Assembly (NCBI RefSeq): GCF_023734135.1
Contig: NZ_AP025730.1
Span: 5,208,001-5,272,000 of the forward strand
DNA from: Sphaerotilus microaerophilus
GTDB taxonomy: Bacteria; Pseudomonadota; Gammaproteobacteria; Burkholderiales; Burkholderiaceae_C
Length of the DNA: 64,000 bases
Direction of reading: 5' to 3'
Both the position numbers and the translations under genes were made by a program. The notes under the pieces were generated by a model. It saw only the letters and a list, made by a program, of their open reading frames with translations, did not search any database and was not told where the DNA came from. Shown in pieces: positions 19,281-28,013 of the stretch. The number at the start of each line of letters is the position of its first letter. Within the stretch, counting starts at the first letter, position 1.

Positions 19281-19472
19281 TCAACCCAAAAGGCAACTAG
19301 GCAATTGAGTGCTCCGGGCACAAGCAAAAGGCGGCGGAACCACGACAAACACAAAAACACCACCAAAACTCAAAAACAACCGAGACTGCCGCCCTCGCCA
19401 CCAAATTTGCTCGCATGCCGCGGATCGAATATTCGAGACGATCATCTTGTCGAAGTAGATTTGTGACTTCAT
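19281..19472 (-). CDS. Small hypothetical ORF upstream of the two-TM protein
   Basis: A 63-codon ORF from an ATG at 19472 with AGGAG eight bases upstream, a good ribosome site. The centre is hydrophobic (LFLSFGGVFVFVVVPPPFAC), so a small membrane peptide is possible. It ends 32 bp before the next gene on the same strand. Another frame over the same bases is also open (19297-19527), so coding is uncertain. Confidence 0.3.
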   Translation of the reverse strand: MKSQIYFDKMIVSNIRSAACEQIWWRGRQSRLFLSFGGVFVFVVVPPPFACARSTQLPSCLLG

Positions 19473-19532
19473 GGTCAACACTCCTGTCATCGATGGATTG
19501 AACTTCTTCGCGCGCGACGTCACCCAACCGCT

Positions 19533-20078
19533 TCAGCGCCCCCGCCCCATCGGATACACCATCAGCTTGCCGTGCATCGGTGTACCCGGCTTGTCGGCAC
19601 GTACCACCTGACCTTGGTCATTGACGATCGCCAGCGCGCGGTAGGCGCCACCGACGGGATCACGGGTCAAGGCCAGGCGCGCGGACGTGTACAGGCTCAG
19701 CAGTTCGACCACCCGCTGGCCACGCTGCTGCAGCACCTGCACGGCGCAGCCGGCACGGCCGCTGCAATACGACGCGGCCGTCGAGCGCAGCACGATCTCC
19801 GGGCGCCCGTCGCCGTCCAGGTCGACGCCGGCCATCTCGAAGTCCTCCGACACCAGGTCGCGCGCCACCGGCTGCCGCAGGAAGAAGGCCTTGGCCTTGG
19901 CGGTGCCGGGGCTGAAGTCCAGCAACGCCCCCACGGCGGGGACAGCGGCCGGCTCGGCCGACCAAGCCGGTGGTGCGGTGCCGATGCCGGCCAGCAGCAG
20001 GCCCAGTCCGACCAGCCAGTGGCTTCGGCCAGGCGCGAAGCCAGGCGTCCGACGACGACGGCATGACATGCGGTTCAT
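19533..20078 (-). CDS. Secreted protein with a DxDGDG-type calcium-loop motif
   Basis: A 181-aa protein with an N-terminal signal sequence: arginine cluster RRRR, then WLVGLGLLLAGIGTAPPAWSA and a likely cleavage after Ala. The mature part contains VDLDGDGRPEIVLRS, a DxDxDG loop like those of FG-GAP/VCBS or EF-hand-like secreted proteins, and two cysteines close by that could pair. No family was recognised beyond this. GGAGG just upstream of the ATG at 20078 fixes the start. It follows the small lipoprotein by 29 bp and may be the last gene of the BTAD-regulator group. Confidence 0.6.
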   Translation of the reverse strand: MNRMSCRRRRTPGFAPGRSHWLVGLGLLLAGIGTAPPAWSAEPAAVPAVGALLDFSPGTAKAKAFFLRQPVARDLVSEDFEMAGVDLDGDGRPEIVLRSTAASYCSGRAGCAVQVLQQRGQRVVELLSLYTSARLALTRDPVGGAYRALAIVNDQGQVVRADKPGTPMHGKLMVYPMGRGR

Positions 20079-20107
20079 GACGACCTCCATCGAGCCTGCG
20101 CGGCTCT

Positions 20108-20458
20108 TCACCGCGACACCATCCACCCCTCGCTGCCGCGCACCAGGCGCAGCTGCGTGGAGTTGGTCGCGACACGGCCCATCGCCTTGACGGTGACCTC
20201 CACGTCGCAGCGGAAGGCCTTCTCGCCAGAGGCCTCGCAGCCGAGCTTCTTCACGTTGGTCAGCTCGACGTTCGGCAGCATGCCTTTCAGCATCCCCGGC
20301 ATGGCGGCCGATTCGGCCTTCTGCAGGCGCTCCAGCGCACCGCGGATGTCGCCTTCGCTGGGGGCGTCCGAGCAGGCACTCAGCAAAACGGTGAAGACCG
20401 CCGCCGTCGCGATGCCCGCGCGGCGCGGCAGTTGGGAAATCGATCGATGCAGTCGCAT
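20108..20458 (-). CDS. Small lipoprotein of unknown function
   Basis: A 116-aa protein. Signal peptide II: basic N-terminus, hydrophobic core AGIATAAVFTVLLSAC with lipobox LSAC (Cys29). The mature domain has two conserved-looking cysteines in KKLGCEASGEKAFRCDVEVTVKAMG, a pattern seen in small periplasmic beta-sandwich lipoproteins. No function can be assigned. It lies 66 bp downstream of the large BTAD regulator on the same strand and 29 bp before the secreted protein. Confidence 0.65.
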   Translation of the reverse strand: MRLHRSISQLPRRAGIATAAVFTVLLSACSDAPSEGDIRGALERLQKAESAAMPGMLKGMLPNVELTNVKKLGCEASGEKAFRCDVEVTVKAMGRVATNSTQLRLVRGSEGWMVSR

Positions 20459-20524
20459 GCTGTTCTCCCGGTGGTGGCGACCCGCCCGATGCGGGCCACG
20501 GGAGGAAGGTTGCGACCGGGGGCG

Positions 20525-23500
20525 TTACCGGGGCGTGACCGATCCAGGGTTGAGCAAGCGCACATTGACCGGGTTAGCGTGCAAGAAGCTGCTGCGGAAA
20601 GCCGCCGGGATATCCGGCAGGGCGTGTTCCAGGATCCACCGGCGCGCCTCATCGACGCAGCGATTGGCCAGCGAGGGGTCATCCAGGCGTCGCGCCAGCT
20701 GCAGTCCCAGGTCGTGGAACTCGGGCAGATACACCCCGACGGGCCGGACGTCGGCCAGTGTGTCGAGGGCCTGGCACAGGACTTCACGGGCCTGCGCGAG
20801 ACGATCGCGACGCATCAGCATCTCGGCCCAGCGTAGGCGGCCGAACTGGGCCACTGCGGGCATTTCTCGCTGTTCGCATTCGGGCACCAGGACCTGGCAG
20901 CGATGCAATGCGTCCTCCCCCTCCTGCCGCGCCAATCGGTCGAACTCGATAGGCATGCGGGCAAAAGGCAGGTCGCAGACCGCGAAACAGGCCAGGGCCT
21001 GATCCAGCAGCTGCTGTCGCGCCACGCTCCCTTCGGCCCACAACGCATACAGCCAGGCCTGCAGCGCTCGCTGGTAGAACGGGGCATCGTCGGGCAGCTC
21101 AGGCAGTGTCTGGCAGGCGCGGTGGGGTTGGCCCAGATGGTGATAGGTGCGCACCAGGACCTGACGCATCGACGCACCAGTGACCGTGGCCGCGGCATAG
21201 CGGTTGAGGGTCTCGTCGCCCAGGACCGACAGCACCGAACCAAATCGGCCCTGCTCGCACTGCACGCGCGCCAGGTTGAGCAGGTCCACGCCATGACCCG
21301 GCCCGCCCAGTTCGCGGCGCCCCTGCACCGAGGCGGCCAGCAGCGCCTCGGCCTCATCCAGGTGCCCCAGCAGGGCACGGCTGCGCCCGAACATCATGCG
21401 CACGTCACAGGCGTTGGCGCCGTCCTGGTGGTGGTCGAAGTACTCGATGACCCGCTCGAACAACCCACCCGCCCGCTGGCGCCGATCGCTCTGGTCCAGC
21501 AGGATGGCCAGATCCGCATACCATGCGTGCCGCAGGTCGGCCTCGGCCAGCTGTTCCGCCCAGGGCCGCAGCGCCTCCAGCCGATCCGCCGCCTGTCGCA
21601 CGCCGTGGACCTGCGCCCCGGCCACGATGCTCATATAGGTGGCGTGCTGCACCTGGTGCTCATCGCCGGCCGCACGCGCGAACTCCGCCGCAACCGCCAG
21701 TTCCTGCAGGGCCGGCTCGAACCGACTGGCGTACATGTGACACACCCCGATTTCCTTGTGGGCAATGGCGCGGTGGCGGTCGTTGTCGGCCAGCGCCAAC
21801 AGCCGCTCGGCCACCGCCGCCGCCTCGGCAGGTGTGCCGGTTTCGCGGGTGACGATGACGAGCCGCTCCAGCAGATCGCCGGCCCAGCGGGTCTGTGCGC
21901 TGGCGATGGCCAGGTCAGCCGCCTGCGCCCACCACCGGCATTCGTCGGCCAGCCGGCCCAGGCGTCGGGCCAAGTCAGCGGCTCGGGCGTAGTCACGGGC
22001 CGCCTGTACCGTGTCCCCTCCCGCCTCACGGTGGGCCGCGCGGCGGGCTGTTTGCACAGGCGAAGCCGTCTCAGGCAGCGCCTCACCCAAGGCCCGATGC
22101 AGCCAACGCCGGATGGTCTCCGGCACCCCCCGTCGCACGGCCTCTGCCACCAAGTCGTGCACGAAGCGCAGTTCATGCAGGACATGCTGCGACTCCAGCT
22201 CCGCCAACGCCTCGACCAGGTCGAGCGGATGGCAGCCCAGCACCTGCGCCGCCAGGTCGATCGTCAGATCCTCCTGAGCCAATGCCGCGAGCCGGGCCAG
22301 TCGCAACGCCGCAGCCGTCAGCGCGGCCACCCGCTCGTCCACAAGTCGGACCAGTCCAACCGGGACCGGCAACATCGCTGCGCCTCCAGGCGGGCCGTGA
22401 CGGGCAGGAGAACGTAACAACGCTTGGAGCGTCTCCAGCAGGTGCATCGGATGGCCCTGCACGTGCGCATGCAGCGCTGGCGCCAAGGCGGCCTCCGACA
22501 AGCGGGCAGGAAGGTCGAGCGAACCGAGCAATGTCCGGACCTGCGCCAGCGTCAGTGGCGCAAGGTCAAGGAACACCAACCTGCCCGGCGATGCCTGCGC
22601 CCACCAAAGCCTGATTGCTGCCGGACAGGGCTCGGGGCGCAGCGCCAGCACCCAACTCGGGCCAGGCACCTCGCACAGCGCCGGCAGGACCTGCGCAGAG
22701 ACCTCGTCGGCTCGGTGCAGGTCATCAATGCACACCGTCACCGGACCGACCGTGCCCAGCAGCTGCTCTACCGCTCGCATCAAACGCACCGCCTGAATGG
22801 CGCCCACCGGTCGCGCTGAGACCGCGTCCGCTGCGACACCCGCCCCTGGCGCATCCGGCAACAGGCGCGCAAATTCCTGGCCTACCCAAACCGGCAGGAC
22901 AGCGTCACTCGCGCCCGTGCCGGTGGCACGGGACCGCCACGCCAGCAGTGCCGCAATCAGGCGCGTCAGGCCAGCCCAAGGGAGGTGCTCATCGGCAACA
23001 CCGATGGTCACCATCACCACATCAGGAGAAGCCGCCGCAAACGCCTGCAGCACGCGCGATTTGCCCATGCCGGCATCGCCACGCAGCACGGCGATGCGTC
23101 CCTCCATGCGTGCGGCCACCAACGCATCGAGGATGGCCTCGCGCCCCACCAGCCGCGGCGGGCGCAGGATGCTCACGGGCGTGGGCGGGTGGGCCACCGG
23201 CAGGGTGGCGTCGCCGGCATCGATCAGGGCCGCGAGCCGGCGGGTTTCCTCGCTCGGGGTTTCGCCCAGCGCGCGGTCCAGCGCCGCTTTCAGCCGCTCG
23301 TAGGCGGCCACTGCGGCGCTGCGGTCGCCGCGCCGGTAGTGCAGGCGCATCAGGCGGCGCGTGGCGTGCTCCTGCAGCGGCTCGTCGGCCGCCAGCCGTT
23401 CGGCCCAGCGCAGGGCGGTGGCGACCTGCTCGTGCGCCTCGGCGGCGTCGGCCAGGCGCGCCAGCGCATCGGCGCGCTGCTGGGCCCAGCGCTGACGCGC

Positions 23501-23905
23501 ACGGGCCAGCCACTCGGCCAGCGCCTCCTCGGCGTCGAAGTTCATGCCCCCCAGCAGCTCACCGACCAGCGCCTGCGGGTCGGCCTCCAGGCACGGCACC
23601 GGGTCACCGAGGTCGTGCGCCGCCGCCGGGGTGAGCTGCAGCAGTTCACCCGGGGTCACGAGGTCCAGGCCCGCGCCGCGCCGCAGGCGGAACAGCCGCT
23701 GGCGCAGGTTGCTGCGCGCGGTGTCGGTGTCCACCAGCGGCCACAGCAGCGCCGCGGCGTGCGAGCGTTGCGTCGCGCCATCGAGCGCCAGCAGGGCCAG
23801 CAGCGCGGCGTCCTTGGGCGCCAGGCGCTGCGCCGCACCGCCGGGCAGCTCCAGCCGCGGCGCGGCCAGCAGCTTCAGGTGGATTCGCCGTTCGGCATCG
23901 GCCAT
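20525..23905 (-). CDS. Large BTAD / P-loop ATPase / TPR transcriptional regulator (SARP-like)
   Basis: A 1126-aa protein. Residues 1-90 look like an OmpR/SARP winged-helix domain (LKLLAAPRLELPGG...LLWPLVDTDTARSNLRQRLFRLRRG). Residues 95-245 are a helical BTAD-type domain. About 265-560 is a STAND/AAA ATPase with Walker A VLRGDAGMGKSRVLQ near residue 277 and a Walker B-like VTVCIDDLHRAD. The rest is TPR-like helices (e.g. ARAAGDEHQVQHATYMS). No LuxR-type C-terminal HTH was seen, so DNA binding must come from the N-terminus. Such proteins sense a ligand through ATPase/TPR parts and switch transcription. GGGAG before the ATG at 23905 fixes the start; the longer open frame is chance. Targets are unknown, possibly the flanking lipoprotein genes. 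Confidence 0.75.
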   Translation of the reverse strand: MADAERRIHLKLLAAPRLELPGGAAQRLAPKDAALLALLALDGATQRSHAAALLWPLVDTDTARSNLRQRLFRLRRGAGLDLVTPGELLQLTPAAAHDLGDPVPCLEADPQALVGELLGGMNFDAEEALAEWLARARQRWAQQRADALARLADAAEAHEQVATALRWAERLAADEPLQEHATRRLMRLHYRRGDRSAAVAAYERLKAALDRALGETPSEETRRLAALIDAGDATLPVAHPPTPVSILRPPRLVGREAILDALVAARMEGRIAVLRGDAGMGKSRVLQAFAAASPDVVMVTIGVADEHLPWAGLTRLIAALLAWRSRATGTGASDAVLPVWVGQEFARLLPDAPGAGVAADAVSARPVGAIQAVRLMRAVEQLLGTVGPVTVCIDDLHRADEVSAQVLPALCEVPGPSWVLALRPEPCPAAIRLWWAQASPGRLVFLDLAPLTLAQVRTLLGSLDLPARLSEAALAPALHAHVQGHPMHLLETLQALLRSPARHGPPGGAAMLPVPVGLVRLVDERVAALTAAALRLARLAALAQEDLTIDLAAQVLGCHPLDLVEALAELESQHVLHELRFVHDLVAEAVRRGVPETIRRWLHRALGEALPETASPVQTARRAAHREAGGDTVQAARDYARAADLARRLGRLADECRWWAQAADLAIASAQTRWAGDLLERLVIVTRETGTPAEAAAVAERLLALADNDRHRAIAHKEIGVCHMYASRFEPALQELAVAAEFARAAGDEHQVQHATYMSIVAGAQVHGVRQAADRLEALRPWAEQLAEADLRHAWYADLAILLDQSDRRQRAGGLFERVIEYFDHHQDGANACDVRMMFGRSRALLGHLDEAEALLAASVQGRRELGGPGHGVDLLNLARVQCEQGRFGSVLSVLGDETLNRYAAATVTGASMRQVLVRTYHHLGQPHRACQTLPELPDDAPFYQRALQAWLYALWAEGSVARQQLLDQALACFAVCDLPFARMPIEFDRLARQEGEDALHRCQVLVPECEQREMPAVAQFGRLRWAEMLMRRDRLAQAREVLCQALDTLADVRPVGVYLPEFHDLGLQLARRLDDPSLANRCVDEARRWILEHALPDIPAAFRSSFLHANPVNVRLLNPGSVTPR

Positions 23906-23997
23906 CGCAGCTCCCTTCGGGTGGCGGCACGCGGTGGGGCCGCCGCGTGATCGCCGAACGTTATCGGCGCCGCCCCGCGGACGCAAGACGGCGCGGG

Positions 23998-25377
23998 TCA
24001 GTAACTCAGCGTGCCATCGAGCACGATCGTCGCGCCGTCGCTGCCCTGGCTCGGCAACACCACGTTTGTGAAGGTGACGGTGCGCGCCACCAGGTCCAGC
24101 ACGATGCCCAGGTCCGCCGGCGTGGCACAGGGCTGCAATGCCCCGCACGCCTGGCCGTAACGGCCGCTGCCATCGACCCGCCCCGCCACCACGATGGCAC
24201 TGGTGATGCCGACACCGGGCGGGTTGCCGGGCTCCGTCCGGGTCGACGAGATGACATGCACGCCGACGAACTCCCGCGGCAGCAGGCCGTCGTATTCGCC
24301 CCAGCTCAGGTCCAAGCTCGAATCGCAACTGCGCAGCACGCCGCTGCCCGAGCAGGTCGGCCCGCTGGCAACGACGGTGACGGAGACGCCACGCGCGTCT
24401 GCCCCTGCTGCGAAGGCCGAACCCAGCGCAGCGGCGCCGCTACCGCTGACCGTCAGCCGCCCACGCACGGCGCCGCCTGTGCCGTCACCGGGGCCGGGCG
24501 CGGGTGACGGGTCGGGCGCGATGGACTGCACGGACTGGGTGGCGAAGCCGGCGAAGGCCCCGCTGGCGGCCTGCGCCGTCAGCACCCAGAGGTAGGACCG
24601 GCCCGCCGCCAAGGCCACGGCGTTGCCGAAGTCGGTCGGGTAGGCCAGGCTCGCCGCCGTGCTGCTGGCCTCGCCCAGGAAGCAGGCGGCGTCGCTCGGG
24701 TCGGCCTCCAGGCAGGCCTGGTCGAACAGCCGCAGCGTGGCGCGCACCCCGCTGCCCAGGCCACTCCAGCCGATCACCGGGGTGGTGCTGCTGGAAACCG
24801 TCAGCGCAACACCGTTCGGCACGGCGGTGCTGCCAGGGAAGAGCGTGACGGCGCCGCTCGACGCCACGTGGTAGCTGCAGCTACCCACCGCGATCGGCTG
24901 TTTGCCGGCGGCATTGCGCCACTGGCCGCCGTAGCTGCCGGCCGAAGCGCCGGGCGCCAGCGTGAAGTTGCCGCCCACCGCCACCCCGTCCATCGTGCCC
25001 GACCAGCTGCCGCTGAACTGCGCGCCCGTGCGTGTGCCGCGCACCGCACCGACATCGCTGCCCGCCGCACAGCCGGCGTAGCTGAAGGGCATCTGGCCGG
25101 CAAAGGCGCCATCGGACGCAGGCAGGCGCAGCAACACCGCGCCGATGGTCGGGTCCTCGGGGTTGTTGGCGGCGTCCTCGACGTAGTAGCCGACGTACAG
25201 CGCGCCGGCCGGCGGATCCGGCGGCGCCGTGGCCCCCGGCCCGTCGCCCTCATCGCCACTGCCGCCTCCACCACCGCAAGCGGCCAGCGCGGCGGCCAAC
25301 CACAGCACCGGCCAGCGCCGCGCTGGCCGGGCCGACCAGTCTCCAGCCGCCGCGTGATCCACTCCAAGCTGCCCCAT
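23998..25377 (-). CDS. Surface lipoprotein, 459 aa, unknown function
   Basis: The signal peptide ends in the lipobox LAAC (Cys34), followed by a Gly/Ser/Asp linker (GGGGGSGDEGDGPG), typical of an outer-membrane lipoprotein. The mature protein is beta-rich and low in charged residues, with a Pro-rich hinge PDPSPAPGPGDGTGG near residue 290 splitting two domains. Cysteines occur in pairs in both halves (e.g. GPTCSGSGVLRSC). GGAGG seven bases before the ATG at 25377 is a very good ribosome site. It lies 92 bp upstream of the BTAD regulator on the same strand. No family recognised. Confidence 0.65.
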   Translation of the reverse strand: MGQLGVDHAAAGDWSARPARRWPVLWLAAALAACGGGGGSGDEGDGPGATAPPDPPAGALYVGYYVEDAANNPEDPTIGAVLLRLPASDGAFAGQMPFSYAGCAAGSDVGAVRGTRTGAQFSGSWSGTMDGVAVGGNFTLAPGASAGSYGGQWRNAAGKQPIAVGSCSYHVASSGAVTLFPGSTAVPNGVALTVSSSTTPVIGWSGLGSGVRATLRLFDQACLEADPSDAACFLGEASSTAASLAYPTDFGNAVALAAGRSYLWVLTAQAASGAFAGFATQSVQSIAPDPSPAPGPGDGTGGAVRGRLTVSGSGAAALGSAFAAGADARGVSVTVVASGPTCSGSGVLRSCDSSLDLSWGEYDGLLPREFVGVHVISSTRTEPGNPPGVGITSAIVVAGRVDGSGRYGQACGALQPCATPADLGIVLDLVARTVTFTNVVLPSQGSDGATIVLDGTLSY

Positions 25378-25520
25378 GATCCGACCTCCTTCGCGTCGCG
25401 TCGGCGGAGCCCCATTGCCCCGCAGGCTGCCAGCGTGCGGCGCGCGGCGTGACCCAGGCGTGACTGGCGAGGCAAAGGCCCGATCGCCGCGCCGTGCCGT
25501 CGCGAAGGGCCGCCCACCCC

Positions 25521-26132
25521 TCAGCGGCGCAGCGCCTGCACCAGCTGCGCCGCCAGAGCGGCCGGGCTCAGGCTGCCGTCGGGGCGGTACCAGGTGCGCG
25601 TCCAGTTCAGTGCACCGAGCAGGTTGAGTCGCAGGACGCGCCGGTCCAGCCCGGCGGGCAGCGGCAGGGCTTCGACCAGGGTGGCCCAGAGCGCCTCGTA
25701 CTCGCGCCGCAGCGGGCCAAGGGTGGCGTGCACCAGGCCGTCGCGCGGCTCCATCAGGCCGCCGCCGGTGACGCGGGCGATGGCGTCGCCCGCCAGCATC
25801 TCTTCCAGGTGCACCCGGCAGGCCGCTTCCAGCCGCTGCCAGGGGTCCTCCAGCCCAGCCAGCGCGCGCTGCACCGTGGCCTGCATGCGCTGGTAGCCCT
25901 CGCGGTTGACCTCCAGGTAGAGCGCCTCCTTCGAGGCGACGTGGTGGTACACCGACCCGGCCAGGATGCCGGCCTCCTCGGCGATCTGCCGCAGGGTGGC
26001 GGCGCGGTAGCCACGCCCGTCGAACACCCGGGCCGCGGCCAGCAGCAGGCGGCGCTTGCTGGCCGACGGGGCGGTGGCCTCCGGGGCCTCGGAGGCATCC
26101 GGGGTCACAGGCAGGTCGGCGGCGTCGGGCAT
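25521..26132 (-). CDS. TetR/AcrR family repressor
   Basis: A 203-aa regulator. The N-terminal HTH reads RRLLLAAARVFDGRGYRAATLRQIAEEAGILAGSVYHHVASKEALYLEV (about 27-75), a classic TetR DNA-binding domain; the C-terminal part is a helical ligand domain. Start is the ATG at 26132, giving a short Pro/Ala-rich lead before the HTH. It is divergent from the tannase-like gene, and a 22-bp operator-like palindrome lies in the 118-bp gap. Likely represses that gene and perhaps itself until an aromatic ester or its product binds. Confidence 0.85.
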   Translation of the reverse strand: MPDAADLPVTPDASEAPEATAPSASKRRLLLAAARVFDGRGYRAATLRQIAEEAGILAGSVYHHVASKEALYLEVNREGYQRMQATVQRALAGLEDPWQRLEAACRVHLEEMLAGDAIARVTGGGLMEPRDGLVHATLGPLRREYEALWATLVEALPLPAGLDRRVLRLNLLGALNWTRTWYRPDGSLSPAALAAQLVQALRR

Positions 26133-26227
26133 GGGCGCGGATTCTAGGCAGGGCAGCCGCACGAACCGGGCTGCGGGTTTGCGCGCATGGCAACACGCCG
26201 CCCGGCTGCCTAAAGTGACGCAGGTCA

Positions 26228-26249
26228 AAACCAAACGATCGTTAGGTTT
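26228..26249. promoter_or_regulatory. TetR-type operator palindrome before the tannase-like gene
   Basis: A 22-bp near-perfect palindrome: core AACGATCGTT (26234-26243) flanked by single A bases and then by AAACC (26228-26232) and GGTTT (26245-26249). Length and core resemble TetR-family operators. It ends one base before the tannase-like ATG (26251), so a bound repressor would block both the transcript start region and ribosome access. Confidence 0.7.
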
Positions 26250-26250
26250 C

Positions 26251-27996
26251 ATGTCCAAAGCCTCACACCCCCCCATCGCGCGGCCTCGTCTGGCGCCGCT
26301 GTCCCCTCTGGCCGCCGCCCTGCTGCTGGGCGCCTGCAGCCTGCCGACCCAGCCGCCCGGCGCGGCTACGCCCGGCCCGATGAGCGCCGCGCGCCCCGGC
26401 ACGCTGCAGCTCTGCGCCGAGCTGGCCAGCCGCTTCCAGCACCCCGCCACGCGCATCACCGCCGCCGAGCCGGTGGCCGCCGACGCGCTGAAAGTGGCCG
26501 GCCAGCCGGTGGGCGCGCACTGCCGCGTCACCGGCCTGATGCACGAGCGCACCAGCCCGGTGGACGGCCAGAACTACGCCATCGGCTTCGAGATGCGCCT
26601 GCCGGCCAACTGGAACGGCCGCTTCCTCTACCAGGCCAATGGCGGGCTGGACGGCATCCTGGCCCCTGCCACCGGGCCGGTGGGCGGGCGCGGCTCACTC
26701 ACCAATGCGCTGCAGATGGGCTTTGCGGTGATCAGCTCGGACGCCGGCCACACCATCAAGCAGCTGCCGCTGTTCGGCCTGGATCCGCAGGCCCGGCTGG
26801 ACTACGGCTACCAGGCGGTGGCCAAGCTCACGCCGATGGCCAAGGCGCTGGTCGCCGCCGGCTACGGCCGCGCGCCGGACCGCTCCTACTTCAGCGGCTG
26901 CTCCAACGGCGGGCGCCACGCCTTCGTCACCGCCGCGCGCCTGCCCGAGGCCTACGACGGCATCCTGGCCGGCGCGCCGGGCTACAACCTGCCGCAGGCG
27001 GCGCTGGCGCAGCTCTATGCCGCGCAGCAGTTCGCCCGCGCCGCCACCGACCCGAAGAAGCTCGACACCGCCCTCACGCCCACCGAGCGGCAGCTGGTCA
27101 CCCGCCAGGTGCTGGCGCGCTGCGACGCGCTCGACGGCCTGGCCGACGGCCTGGTGCAGGACAGCGCCGCCTGCCAGCGCGCCTTCGACCTGCAGCGCGA
27201 CGTGCCGAGCTGCAACGGCGAGCAGCGCACCGGCCAGTGCCTGACAACGGCGCAGAAGACCGCGCTGGGCAACGTGCTGGCCGGCGCGCGCACAAGCAGC
27301 GGCCAGGCGCTGTACAGCCCCTTCCCGGCCGACGCAGGCTTTGCCGCCGAGGACTGGGGCAACTGGAAGTTCGTCTACTCGGTCACCAACCGCGACCCGG
27401 TGGCGGTGGGCTACGTCTTCATGGTGCCGCCGGCCTCCAAGGACATGCTCAAGGACACCCAGGGCTACGCGCTGGGCTTCGACCTGGACCGCGATTCGGC
27501 CGGCATCCACCGCAGCGACGCCACCTACACCGAGTCGGCCATGCAGTTCATGGCCCCGCCGAAGCCGGCCGAGCTGGGCCGCCTGCGCGAGCGCGGCGCC
27601 AAGATGATGGTCTGGCACGGCAACAGCGACGGCGTGTTCTCGCCCGAGGCCAGCACCGCCTGGTACCGCGACCTGCAGAAGAACCAGGCGAACCAGGGTG
27701 GCCGTGCCGAGGACTTCGCCCGTCTCTACCTGGTGCCCGGCATGAACCACTGCGGCGGCGGCCCGGCTACCGACCAGTTCAACCTGCTGCAGCCGCTGGT
27801 GGACTGGGTCGAGGGCGGCCGCGCCCCCGAGCAGCTCACCGCGCAGGCCCGCGGCGCGGGCAATGTGGGCGGTGTCAACGCCGAGCTGCCCCCCGGCTGG
27901 TCGGCCGACCGCACACGCCCGCTGTGCGCCTGGCCGAAGGTGGCCCGCTACCAGGGCGGCAACCCGGAACGCGCCGAAAGCTTCCGCTGCGAATGA
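26251..27996 (+). CDS. Tannase/feruloyl-esterase family hydrolase (MHETase-like fold)
   Basis: A 581-aa exported ester hydrolase. A lipobox-like LLGAC (Cys24) follows an N-terminal hydrophobic stretch, so it may be lipid-anchored. The tannase-family triad is visible: nucleophile Ser218 in SGCSNGGRHA, Asp460 in WHGNSDGVFSP and His500 in PGMNHCGGG. Cys217 and Cys501 flank Ser and His, the catalytic disulfide typical of tannase, feruloyl esterase and MHETase. A calcium-site-type DALDGLADGLV stretch is also present. Substrate is likely an aromatic ester such as a gallate, ferulate or plant-derived ester; which one is not readable. The gene is under apparent TetR control and followed by a DUF3237 gene. 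Confidence 0.85.
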   Translation: MSKASHPPIARPRLAPLSPLAAALLLGACSLPTQPPGAATPGPMSAARPGTLQLCAELASRFQHPATRITAAEPVAADALKVAGQPVGAHCRVTGLMHERTSPVDGQNYAIGFEMRLPANWNGRFLYQANGGLDGILAPATGPVGGRGSLTNALQMGFAVISSDAGHTIKQLPLFGLDPQARLDYGYQAVAKLTPMAKALVAAGYGRAPDRSYFSGCSNGGRHAFVTAARLPEAYDGILAGAPGYNLPQAALAQLYAAQQFARAATDPKKLDTALTPTERQLVTRQVLARCDALDGLADGLVQDSAACQRAFDLQRDVPSCNGEQRTGQCLTTAQKTALGNVLAGARTSSGQALYSPFPADAGFAAEDWGNWKFVYSVTNRDPVAVGYVFMVPPASKDMLKDTQGYALGFDLDRDSAGIHRSDATYTESAMQFMAPPKPAELGRLRERGAKMMVWHGNSDGVFSPEASTAWYRDLQKNQANQGGRAEDFARLYLVPGMNHCGGGPATDQFNLLQPLVDWVEGGRAPEQLTAQARGAGNVGGVNAELPPGWSADRTRPLCAWPKVARYQGGNPERAESFRCE

Positions 27997-28013
27997 ACCG
28001 AGGAGACGACCCG

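Noticed and set aside
19297..19527. Alternative 76-aa ORF overlapping the small ORF at 19281-19472
   Set aside because: GTG start without a clear ribosome site; the other frame has AGGAG at a good distance.
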